From Diospyros lotus (lineage: Eukaryota; Streptophyta; Magnoliopsida; Ericales; Ebenaceae): a DNA stretch of 64,000 bases. The notes beneath the pieces are model-generated. The model ran no database searches, was not told the origin of the DNA, and saw only the letters and a list, made by a program, of their open reading frames with translations. Of this stretch, positions 11,866 to 23,035 are shown in pieces. The position numbers and the translations under genes were made by a program. The number at the start of each line of letters is the position of its first letter. Position 1 is the stretch's first letter. Location: assembly GCF_014633365.1 (NCBI RefSeq), contig NC_068341.1, positions 7,874,001-7,938,000 of the forward strand, given 5' to 3'.

Positions 11866-12169
11866 CATATGTGTGTGTAAATGCCTGTGTGTATATATAT
11901 GTATGCGTATATGTGTATATATATCTGTGTGTGTTTGGTGGCAACAAAGGGCGAGCAATGGTGTGGGTGGGGGTCTGTGAGAAAGAGAAAGAGACTGGGG
12001 GAATAGGTGGGTGGATATGTGAGAGAGAGAGGCAGTGAGGGAGGGAAAGGGATGGTTTTGGGAGGGAAAAAATGTTGGTATTTGATCTCAGCCATTGATT
12101 AACATTCAAAATTCATTTCAATCATAAAATCAAACTGTATCTTAGACATTTTTAAAAATCGTTTTTGTT

Positions 12170-12960
12170 AATGTATTGTAACCCTGTATAATCGGCCAAA
12201 CCAACCAAGAGAAAGCACAGTAAAATAGAAACAAAAACGAACACAAGAACACAAAGCTTTACGTGTTTGGATCAATAGATCTTACTCACAGCAAAGGTTC
12301 CACCTCTAGTCAATCCACTATGAATGTTTTCGATTACAAGAGATTACGACGGCTTACAATAAAGAAATCAAGATCAATATACAAGTACAACGGTATTGAA
12401 TACAATATTGAAAACAAATACACTTTTAAGAACAAGAGAGAATCTGTTCAACCTGATCTCACGATCAAGACAAGTATATGTGTTCTTATCAGTTTCAATC
12501 CCACACACCTCAGGCGATTTCCAACAGAGATTAAACAATACTAACACTTACCAATAGATCTTACCAGCAAGCCGATCAATCGAACAAGATGAGGATTTAC
12601 AAGCGAGAGAGAGTCTCACTTCATGTGCGCCGAACATAAGGTTTCAAAGAATGAGAGGAATAGCGATCTGAATCAATTAGAGCATGAAGTTGCCCATATA
12701 TAGCAACAAGCAATGAGCTGGGTTGAGGCAAATTGCATGGGCCACATGAAAAATGGGCTTGGCTCATAAAACAAATCTCGGTCCAATGGCTATTGGCCCA
12801 CAAAATAATTAGCAGATCATATACACATTTAAACTTTAATTTAAATATAAGTAAGATAAAACCTAAATGCATATATCAAAAAATGCAACCAGAATGCACA
12901 TAACAAATATATGAAAATACATTTTGAATCATAAATCCTAATAGTTTTATTTTATTATAT
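12170..12960 (-). mobile_element. Possible solo-LTR remnant
   Basis: Unique GC-richer block without a long reading frame. On the minus strand a TATA-like GCTATATATGGGC lies near 12695. Phrases such as cacaagaacacaaagcttta followed by acgtg are typical of copia LTR 3' portions. Ends and target duplication are not identified. Confidence 0.3.
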
Positions 12961-13676
12961 AGATGTTAGGTTGTTTGTGTATCTGACAAAATGAGATGAG
13001 GGGGAGAAGTGACCCCGGACGAGGGCCCCACCCCCAGAGAACAAATCTGTTCAACTATAGCTAGATAGAGTGGTCGCAGATGAAGGTCTTGGAATGGACG
13101 CCCACAGCTTGCTGAATATTATTATAATAAGATATGCTATTTGCATAGAAAATTGTTTATAGAAACATTTACAAATACGAAAAATTAACTATTTTGCCCC
13201 TATATAAAGTCCATCTCCTCCCAAAAATCTTCAGAATGATTGACCTCTATTTTTCACAATATCTCTCTCGTCCTCTTTCACTCTCTCAAGAACAAACAAC
13301 AGTCTGGTTTAAAATCAGTTAAACACACAAGTAGGTTTTTGGTTTGTTGAGTTTGAGCACAAACAACAGCTCCCCAACGAGTTTTAAAGGAAACAAATGA
13401 TATTGGAACAATTGATTTATGATTTTTAGCAGTTCTTTCTCTCTCAGCTGATATTTCTTTCAATAGAAATCAGCTGATATTTTTATTTACAAAAAAAAAA
13501 AACCCATTGAGCAATATTAAAATTGATTCTTGTGTATAGGTGATCAATAATTGATTTTTTAAATGTAGCTTAATGAGAAATGAAGTCAGTGGCAAATGGA
13601 GATTGGAGGTAGATTACATCTTTTGCAAAACAACATATTATTTAACTTTCAACTGTCACGGTGGTTTTTGTTGTAG
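12961..13676. other. Intergenic, mixed composition
   Basis: Contains a GC-rich patch near 13010-13035 and a CT-rich patch near 13260. No supported gene. Confidence 0.4.
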
Positions 13677-13812
13677 GCTACAGGACTGGCAGAGATAGGA
13701 GCAGTTGCGGGAGGTAAATCAGTCGAAATGATCGGATTGAGCAGTCGAATTGCTGGATCTTCACAAGAAAAGCTGATGTTTTTCTCCAAGAATGACGATA
13801 AACGTCATCAAG
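13677..13812 (+). other. Orphan exon-like segment
   Basis: After a good acceptor context (tttttgttgtag) comes a 45-codon open stretch translating as ATGLAEIGAVAGGKSVEMIG and on, with a coding-like composition. It ends at AAG|GTGAGG, a consensus donor. No flanking exon was found and I do not recognise the peptide. It may be a captured or orphan exon, or chance. Confidence 0.3.
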
Positions 13813-14130
13813 GTGAGGGGCGATGGCACTAATCCAACGACGAGTCCGCTTCTAGTTTAAATTTAGAGCACAGTGGTCGGTGGAGAATGATAGAGAATAG
13901 TGGAGAACAATAGGTAAAGTAAAGAACGAGGCAAAATTGATTGCCCGCTTGTCTGTCCGCCTTTTTGTATTCAAGTGCAAATTGGGTCCAATTTCTCGCA
14001 CAAATTTGATACAAAATATCTCCAATTTATCATGATACAAAATAGCACCAATTTGATACAAAATATCGTTAATTTCCTGCACCTGTAAAAAGCCTTCTGT
14101 ACAAATAGCATATCTCTAATTCTTTTATTA

Positions 14131-14754
14131 GGCCATCTCCAAGGCGAAGGCCAAACCCTCACTAAGCCAAAATTTGATAAGAAAACCGCTGAAAATCATC
14201 TCCAACAGCCTTCTATATCCAACAATTTTCTTTTTAAATTTTTATGGAGCTTCAAATGGCTCCCTATAGTTGAGGGATGAAAATTTGCTTCTCAACTCTA
14301 TTTCGCCAATGGCTTTCTATTGTTGAATTTGAAAAAGATGTCGATAACGAGATGCAACAGCGACTGCGAGGAGCATCGACGGTGGTGACCAGTAGCGATG
14401 AGGAGAAGGTCGTCTTCTTCGAATTGAACGAGGACCAGATCGATTTTTGTATGTGTGTGTATATTTGAACGAGGACTAGAAATTGTTTGGGGAATTTCTG
14501 TGCAATTGTTTGGGAAATTTTTTTGTATATTTATTTATTGATTTGTGTATTTAATTATTAATTTTGTGTGTGTTAAAATTATAAATAAAGTAATATAAAT
14601 AGAATTTAAGTTTATAAAAATAAATAAATGTGATAGGGAGTGAAATAAAGATTGTGAGTTGGAACATGCATAGTTTTCAAGACAAGTAAAAAACAGAGAG
14701 TGATTTGTTATAATATTGTAGAGAGTGAGATTGGGAGGTGAGTTGGAGATGGCC
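14131..14754. mobile_element. Tourist/PIF-like MITE with TTA duplication
   Basis: Ends GGCCATCTCCAA and TTGGAGATGGCC are perfect inverted repeats. TTA flanks both sides (14128-14130 and 14755-14757). 624 bp; no protein is encoded. Confidence 0.8.
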
Positions 14755-15444
14755 TTAGGCAATCTCCAACAATCCTATCTTCAGCTTGACAAAGCTATAT
14801 GTGGTGTGAATTTTGTAAAAATTGAGCTCCAGCAGAGCTCACTATTACCATTTTTCCTTACTAAATTTTTGATAACATTGAAATGGCTCGTCAATATTGG
14901 CAATTGAATTTTTCTTATTCTCTCTGCCCCCGCCCCCTAATTGCTCAAGGCGGGAAGAGAGAACCAGACGCGAGAGCTTTGTTCGATTGGAGAAGACTAG
15001 TTACAGGCAATGACAGAGGCGAACAACGACGAGCAGTAGTACCAGATCCAACGACATACACCAACGATGACAACGACAATAACTACGAGCAGCAGCAGTA
15101 GATCCAACGATGACGGGCACGAGCAGCAGTGGGTCTTTTTCTGTAAGTCTCAACCTTGGCGTATTCTTTGCTGGTTTGTAATTGATTTTGTATATTTTGT
15201 ATTATATGATTGATATTTTATATTTATGTATTTGGTTATTGAGTTGTGTATTTAATTATTGATTTTGTATATGTGTATTTGATTATTGATTATGTATATA
15301 TGTAAATTTGATTAATTTATGTATTTGATTATTTATTTTATACATATATATATTTGATTATTTTGTGTATTAAGTATTCAAAGATAATAATTAAAGCACT
15401 GAATTTCATCACATAGAACACAACAATTTTAACCAATACCAAGA

Positions 15445-15452
15445 GATTTGAG
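15445..15452. repeat. hAT target-site duplication, left
   Basis: GATTTGAG, identical to 20751-20758. Confidence 0.95.
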
Positions 15453-15623
15453 TAGGGGTGTGCAATTTTTCGGTCTAACCGAACCGATCGAATCGGCCGG
15501 TTCGACTCGATTATTTAGCTTAGCGGTTTGCTATTCGATCTTTAGATTAGTTTATGGCCGGTTCGATTTTGTGGTTCGGTTTGTTCGGCCGCTTACCCTA
15601 AGAAACCGAACCGGCCGATATCT

Positions 15624-15664
15624 AAAACGACGTCGTTTTGTATTTCTCAAAACGACGTCGTTTT
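15624..15664. promoter_or_regulatory. Twin 16-bp palindromes in hAT 5' region
   Basis: AAAACGACGTCGTTTT occurs at 15624-15639 and again at 15649-15664, nine bases apart. Each contains ACGTC, a core bound by plant bZIP factors. The position, 1.2 kb upstream of the transposase start, suggests a promoter element; function is inferred. Confidence 0.5.
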
Positions 15665-16884
15665 GCGCTTAGAACCCATATACCCAACTCGACCCTAGGT
15701 CAGTTCGTTCGATCGAAAAGCTTCCCGAGTTCAGAGAGAGAGAGAGAGAGAGAGGCGAAATCGGAAACCCTAACCCCCCATTCTGAACCGAACCCCGACC
15801 GTTGCCGTTGCCGTCGTTCGTTGTCTCTGCCTTCCGTCGCCCTCAATTCCTTCGTCGCCTCTCCCATCCATCGCCTTTCCCTTTGCTGTTAGACATCGAC
15901 TAGTCACATAGGTGACATGTGAGTCTCATGACTCTCATCGCGTCTCTCTCTCTCTCTCTAAGTTTCTGGTATTTAACTTGTTTGTTGATTTTGCAGATAT
16001 AAGCGTCGAATCGTCGATCGTCACCATCTGTCTGCTTTCCATCTTCCGTCCACTCCTAGGTATTTTTTGATTTATTTGTTTTTGTGGTTTTGGTTTTGAT
16101 ATGCTATTGCTACTCAACAGACGACAGTTGGAGTTGGTTTGGTTTTGTGGTTTTGTAACTTTATTTTGTTTTGTGGTTTTGAGTCTTAAGTCTTAACTTC
16201 GTGTACACAGTACACTGTTGCAAGTCACTTATGCTGACCGACCGATTAATTAAAATGTATAGTTGTGGTTTTGTGTTTGCATGTTTGGTTTGGTTGGGTA
16301 GAATTAAATATTTATTTCTTTATTTTGTGTTGTCTTGAGGTTCATTATTAATTTATTGATGAGAAAAGACTACATTCCTAATTTGTTAATCAACTGATAA
16401 ATATGCATGATTTATGTTAATCTATGTAAAATTGAAAGAACTTACTAGAACTACTGAACTAGAATGTATTTAATTAATAGAATATATTTAATTGAAAAAA
16501 AAAGAACTCACTAGAATTAGAAACTAGGGTTTTCTCTCTCTCTAGGTTATAATAACAGAATACATTTAATTAATAACACTATTTAATTAAGTTATTAATA
16601 GTAGAATACATTTAATTAACAATACATTTAATTAAGTTATTAATAGCAAAATATCCTTGCATAGTTGCACAATACAGACTAAACAAACAATATACTACTT
16701 ATGAACATAGGTTTCTATGGATGCTAGTGGTGGTATTATTTAAACCCCACTAAGGTTATCATTCCAAGGCCATTCAAATAATAATAATGACAACATTACT
16801 ATTATTTGAAAGAGACTAATTTTGATAATATTATTGTAATGTAATAGGGAGTATAAGTGTTATTACACTGGTACTTCATTCGAA

Positions 16885-19480
16885 ATGGCAGCCTCAACGT
16901 CTCCATCTTGCAATGTACGTAAAGTCATACTCCTATATGATATTTTTGTAATTGATCCTTGTTTTCATGTGTTGGGTTTCCTAATTTATATACATAGATT
17001 CCCTTTCCAACTATAATCTTTAGTCTTAAAAAATATTTAAATTAAATTAAAATTACTCTTTAATCTTTAAATACATTTAAATTAAATTAAAATTACTCTT
17101 TCATCTTTACTCTTTGTCTTTAGTCTTTAAATACATTTTAATTAAAATTACAATTGTCAATTGTATTAATTTAATTTTAGATGGCAAGAGATGAAGACAT
17201 GACTCACACCACAAATATTCCTAGTGTGGATGATAGTTCAAGGCCTACACCACCAATAGCACCAACCCAAGATAACCAACTAGAAAATGATAGAGGTACA
17301 ACATCACTTGGTAAGACAAAGAGAAAACCAATAAGAGGTAGGTCAGAGGTTTGGGATAATTTTACCAAATTTACAAATTTAGAGGGTGAGATTAAAGGGA
17401 GATGCAACTATTGTTCTAAGGAGTTCCACTGTGATCCCAAAAAAAAGGGAACTACAGCTTTAAGGAATCATATAGAAAATTATAAGAAACACCCTCATGC
17501 ATTAGAATCTTGTCAAATGGAATTACATTTTCAATCAACTGCAACAGGGGGTGGGAGAGAGGGTGGTGATAATGTTGCTTCAGTGGTTAATTGAAAATTT
17601 GATCAAATGCTCGCAAGAAAGGCTTTAGGTCGCATGCTGATGGTAGATGAGTTACCTTTCAAGTTTGTTGAGCGTGAGGGGTTTAGACACTTTGTGAATG
17701 TTATTTGTCCAAAATTTCGGTTTCCTTCACATTCGACTATGACACGTGATTGTTTTGAGTTATTCAAAGAAGAAAGGTTGAACATGATGAATGAGTTAAA
17801 AAATTATTGTCAAAGAGTTTTCTTAACCACTGACACTTGGACTTCAATTCAAAGGATTAATTATATGTGTTTGACAGCGCACTATATTGACAATACTTGG
17901 ATTTTAAAGAAAAAATTGGATTTTAAAGAAAAAAATCTTACACTTTTGTCCAATATCTAGTCATAAGGGTGATGCCATTACTATGGCAATTGAGAAATGT
18001 CTCATGGGATGGGAACTTGATAGAGTTTTTACTTTGACAATGGATAATGTTAGTTCAAATGATGTTGTTGTGGCTAATTTCAAGAAAAAAAATGGCAAAA
18101 TGGGATACTAGCATTATGAATGGGCAATATTTGCATATGAGCTGTGTGGCTCACATTATAAATCTAGTTGTACAAAATGGGTTGAAAGACCTAAATGAAT
18201 CGGTAACAAGAGTTAGGGATACAGTGAGATATATTAGACAATCCCCAACGAGATTGAGAAAATTCAAACAATGTGCTGAAATAAAAAAAAATTGAATGTA
18301 AGGGCTTGTTATCGTTGGACGTTGCAATTAGATGGAACTCCACCTACTTGATGTTAGAGACCACTCAAAAGTTTGAGAGAGTTTTTGAGAGATTTGATGA
18401 AGAAGATGCTTGTTTTAAAGTTGATCTCAGTACAAGTAATTGGAATACTGACTTGAACCAAGTTATTACTATTGATGGGAGACCGAAGTCAGAGGATTGG
18501 AATAAGGTCAAACTTTTTGTCAAAGTGTTGAAACATTTTTATGAGCTAACTTTGCGAGTATCGGGTTCATCATATGTCACCTCAAACACATTTTTTCATG
18601 AGCTTGGTAAGATGCATTGTCTCTTACAAAAGTGGTTGGAGAGTGACGATTTTGAAATGGTGGAAATGAAAGAAAAGTTTGATAAATATTGGGGGGATCC
18701 GTACAAAACAAATAACTTAATTTATATTGCTGTGGTGCTGGATCCAAGATACAAGTTAGAATATATGGAATATGTATTGAAAGAGATGTATCAGGGTGAG
18801 AGAAGAGTTGGTGTAGTTTTATTATTAAAAAATTCCCTACATGTTTTATATGAGGATTATAAGAAGAAGTTGGGACCTCGAGGTGATGTTGGAGAGCCAT
18901 CTGAAGTGTCTACTCCAATTGTTGTGGCGGATGACGAAGACGATTCTGAAAATCCATTTTTTTCTCGCTTTAAAAAACATAAGTGTGGCGGTGGTAGTAG
19001 ACCCACTATTGTGCCTTCAGAATTGGATAAGTATTTTAGTGAAGTGTGTGAGCCTCCAGCTAAAGAATTCAACATTTTGAAATGGTGGAAAGCAAATTGT
19101 CATAGGTTTCCTATTCTGTCTTCGATGGCTCGAGATGTATTGGCAATTCCAGTTTCTACTGTTGCGTCTAAGTCTGCATTCAGCACTGAGGGTCGAGTAC
19201 TTGATCCATTTAGGAGCTCTTTATCTCCTAAAGTAGTTGAAAGTTTGATTTGTACCCAAGATTGGCTTCGGTCATTTACCACCCCAATAAGTGTTGAAGA
19301 AAACTTGGAGCATGTTGAACAACTTGAAGAAGGTAAAACTTTACTCTTTTTTAAATTTATTTAATAGTTAGTTCAATACATGTTATTTTGTTATTAACTA
19401 ATTCATTTTGCTTAATGATTTTAGAATTGTCAAAGGTTATCATAAACAGCAGCAGCTCAACGTTTAATATGAAAATTTAG
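16885..19480 (+). pseudogene. hAT transposase (BED finger, RNase H-like, dimerisation) with four lesions
   Basis: Spliced gene. Exon 1 is 16885-16914 (MAASTSPSCN, donor GTACGT). Exon 2 starts at 17181 after TTTTAG. A short 3' exon lies at 19425-19480 after an intron 19333-19424. Domains in order: BED zinc finger (CNYCSKEF...HIENYKKH); RNase H-like core with TTDTWTS and TMDNVSSN acidic motifs; CVAH; RWNSTYLML; a DUF4413-like region; a C-terminal hAT dimerisation domain (FNILKWWKANCHRFPILSSM, SKSAFSTEGRVLD). Lesions: in-frame TGA at 17592-17594; a 19-bp tandem duplication (17897-17915/17916-17934) that shifts frame; +1 A in the run 18085-18092; +1 A in the run 18283-18291. The last two could be assembly errors in homopolymers. 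Related to plant ricesleeper/DAYSLEEPER-type transposases; not functional as read. Confidence 0.93.
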
Positions 19481-20750
19481 ATTTTTGATTTTGAAGATTG
19501 GTCACATTTGTAAGTATATATGTTTTTTATTTTCTAGTTATATATATTTTAGTTTCTGTAAATTAGTAATGTATGTGCTATGGGGACTATCTAAATAAGG
19601 TATTTAAATAAGGTATCTAAATAGGGTATTTAAATCACTAATATATATTTTAGTTTCTGTAAATCAATAATGTATGAACTAGTGCCTAGTGATGTATGTG
19701 ATATGGGGACTATCTAAATAAGGTATTTAAATTCAAGGATTCAGAGATTTGATTGAAACTTTCATGAGAATGCAATCGTGGATATTGAAGTAGTTAAAGC
19801 ATGAAACATTTCAAGCTTGATCTGAAATAGCTTGTAATGACATTGAACTGATGCTGTAGCAAGGTTTTTGTGAACTGTAGGATAGATCAAGAGGCTTTAC
19901 AATCCAATTAACATAATGGATTATTTGAATTGTTAATTTATGTATGATATTAGCACGGGGAATAAACAAAGAACACCTAATCTGTAGAATTTTAAATTTT
20001 ATTTACCTAGTTGCAAACTCATGCAGCCGATTCTATGAGCAGGAAATTATTATTCCCAGCTTGTGTTGCCATGAAAATACATGATCCCACCCCTCTCATT
20101 GGTTACCATACCACCTATGCAGAGACTTATAGCATAAGAACACTTACATTCTTCAGATATATGTCTGTGAATGAGAACTTTTCAAGTCAACTTCTGATCA
20201 GTGAACAAATGATTGATAATTGTTCATTCCTCATTTTCTTTATGCCTCTTGAGTTCTTGACATTTCAGATTAAATTGCCCATAATGTTTTTTTTGTTTTT
20301 TTTATTATGATTAATGGTTGTAGCACCATAACATGAATTGCCATTGCATTTTCTTGTGATTGGCTTTCTGATTGTTTTTTATTGTGATTAATGTTTTAGT
20401 TGATGGTATGATAATGCAACGTTCATGTTGTCTGAATGCAGTTTGGCCCTTTGGGGTATGATAATGCAGTTTGTGATTGACTTTATGTTGTTTTAGAGGG
20501 CGTTGCACCTAGGAAAGTAAGAATTATTATTGTCCAGTCCAGCTATCACAAGGTAGGTACAAAACAACAGTCATTTATCAAGTCTTTCTTTTTTATATAC
20601 TTAGTCGAAGTTTAAAATCGATTTGGTCGGTTTCAGTTATTTCGGTTAGCTTAGGGTTTGGTTCGGTTCAGATATATACTTAGATACGGTTTAGTTCGGT
20701 TTACCGATAATCGGCCAGTTCGATTCGGTTTAACCGATTGCACACCCCTA

Positions 20751-20758
20751 GATTTGAG
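20751..20758. repeat. hAT target-site duplication, right
   Basis: GATTTGAG, identical to 15445-15452. Confidence 0.95.
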
Positions 20759-21120
20759 TATGGAAACTGAAAACTGTTAATCAATTTTAATCAATGTCCA
20801 ACAATTTTAATTAATGCCAAATTTTGTTATGAAATTATTTCAAACAATTTTGTTAAATAATTGCTTTTTAAAAAATAGTAAATTGATTTAAAAATATATT
20901 AAATATTAATAATATTTAATATAGTAATATTTATTATTAAATTATAAAATAAATAATAAAATTTTATAATAGTTAAAAATATATGTAAGATAAAATAAAT
21001 AAAATTAAAATTTATTAATAAAGAAATAAAATAGGAAGTTAAATAGAGAAGATAATAGGGAGTGTTGTTGGAATAGATATAATTTTTGAGACAAAATTAA
21101 ACTAGATAGTCAATTATTTA

Positions 21121-21920
21121 TAATATCTCTAATGGAACACCAAATTTGGTGATGGCACAAACTTCAATCATCAAATTTGATGTTTGGTGGTATACTATTC
21201 ACCAAGGCTAAATTTGTTTTTTTATTTTATTTTTAATTTTTCCTCTTTTACTATAATTTCAAAACAAATTATTCCCTTTATATTATTTATTATTTTTATT
21301 ATATTGTATATTTTAATTAATAATTATAAATATAAATTAAATCATTATAAAAATATATATATCAATAAAAATATTTTATTAAGATCTATAAAATGAGTAT
21401 AATATTTAATATATTTTAAAATATTTAATATATATTATAAATACCATATTAATATAAAATGAACTAACTTTGTTTATATATATGATAAATTTTTATTTCA
21501 ATAGTTACTTAATTGAAAGATAATATTATTAATGCAAAAACTCAAAAATATAATAAAAAATAATAATATTTCAATTAACTTAAATTAAAAATACACAATG
21601 AAAATAGAAATAAAGTTTAAAATTAAAAAACAACAATATGGCTTAAAAATAAAATACTTTCTGTACTTAATTCTAAACTACCATTTAAAAATTCGAAATA
21701 TCATCTCCATTTACTCCGCAACAATTATACTTAATTCTAAATTAACATTAATTAATATTGATTAAACAATTATTTATAGGATATTCTTTAAAGATATTTT
21801 TTGTATCAATTTGACGTTGGGCGGTTGGAGTAAACAAAAATTTGGTGTTACAAAATTAGTTTAAATTACTATTGGACACCAAAATGGTGTCAAATTTAGT
21901 GTTATATATTGGAGATGCTC
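21121..21920. mobile_element. MITE with TTA duplication
   Basis: Left atctctaat and right attggagat are imperfect inverted ends. Inside are caccaaatttggtg (left) and caccaaaatggtgt (right). TTA flanks both sides (21118-21120, 21921-21923). About 800 bp, noncoding. Confidence 0.6.
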
Positions 21921-21951
21921 TTAGTGGCTAAGAAATGGCTTCACCCACCAC

Positions 21952-21959
21952 TATAAATA
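21952..21959 (+). promoter_or_regulatory. TATA-box relic of the LRR paralogue
   Basis: CACTATAAATAG followed by ttctccctttct and ataaataaac resembles the functional LRR promoter (GCTATAAATACCCTCTCCCC... at 6533). It is probably the former promoter of the pseudogene whose 3' part starts at 23036. The alignment is by eye. Confidence 0.35.
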
Positions 21960-21960
21960 G

Positions 21961-23035
21961 TATTCTCCCTTTCTACATAAATAAACAAAATTCAAAGGCT
22001 TATAGGCTCGCCCTTTTTTAAGATGATTTTTACATAAAATTGTGTAAAATTTTAAATTTGACTATTTGATGATATATTTGAATAAATGTCATTTAAGTTA
22101 TCATTTATATAGTTCTGTGTTTGATTTGAAATAATATAATAATCTACTAGAATTTAACAAAAAGAGTAAAATGGACATATTATTGAATAATATAAATAAA
22201 ATTTATTAAAATACTAATATTTAATAAAAATAAATTATAAAAATTTTATTATTAGATATTGATAAATTATATATAATTATTATAAAATATATTAATACAA
22301 TATTTTATGTTTAAATTTAAATTGAATTTATAAAAATGTTAAATATATTAATACAATATCAAATATTATATAATTTAATTGTTTTATGTTTAACAATTTA
22401 TATATATATACATATATCAAATATTATATAATTTATTTGATACAAATGATATATTTATATTCTTCTTTACAATAAATCTTTTTCTCTCTCTCTCTCATTC
22501 CTTTACCGCTGCTCGCATGTTCATTTTTTTCTCCAATAACCATCACATTCCTCTTGCTGTCGTCTTGCCTCTCACCACCACTTGGGCTTTCCCTGCCTTG
22601 CCTCTCAACGTTGCCTCAACCCTTGCCTCTCATTGTCGAATGCCGCTACATCATTTATTTTTACCGTATCTCGTCGTAGCTGTACACCCTCCTTAATTGT
22701 TTCTGCGTTGTCTCTTGCCACCAACCCTCTTGTTGCCTCGCCTCTTCCAGCTGCATCTTCCTTCTTCGTTGTCATTCATTGTTGCTTCACACCTCCTCCT
22801 TCTGTTGTTGTATTATTTCTCTCCGCTGTCTCTTGTTGCCAAAAATGCATTTTCGTCTATTTTATATAATTTGTGAAATAACCCAGAAACGTTTTGTAAA
22901 TTACAGAAAAGACTTGAAAAACATTTCGGACGATTTTTTCTGTTTTTGAAACATGAAATGATTTGAAAATACCAAAACAACATCTCCAAACCATTTTCGT
23001 GTTTCAAAGCTCATAACTTACTCATTAGGCCATTT
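21961..23035. other. Unassigned AT-rich block between LRR promoter relic and LRR pseudogene
   Basis: Lies where the 5' half of the paralogue should be. It contains a CT-rich patch (22480-22850) with biased short frames and a stretch near 22880-22920 (ttttgtaaattacagaaa) resembling the duplicated block at 30.2 kb. Probably TE-derived; no gene. Confidence 0.4.

Larger units (their letters stand above)
15453..20750 (+). mobile_element. Complete hAT transposon
   Basis: A 5298-bp element with perfect 14-bp terminal inverted repeats TAGGGGTGTGCAAT (15453-15466 and the complement at 20737-20750). It is flanked by the 8-bp duplication GATTTGAG (15445-15452, 20751-20758). Subterminal regions at both ends carry clustered short motifs (CCGAACCG, CGGCCGGTTCG, ATCGGCCAGTTCG), as expected for transposase binding. 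It carries one broken transposase gene in the same orientation. Confidence 0.95.
14758..21078. mobile_element. MITE-like element interrupted by the hAT transposon
   Basis: Left end ggcaatctccaacaatcc directly follows the TTA shared with the previous MITE. Right end near 21078 (gtgttgttggaatagat) is its imperfect inverse. Interior phrases (tgtatttaattattgatttt; taataaatttta) match those of 1988-2640 and 14131-14754. The complete hAT element at 15453-20750 sits inside. The right boundary is approximate. Confidence 0.5.
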
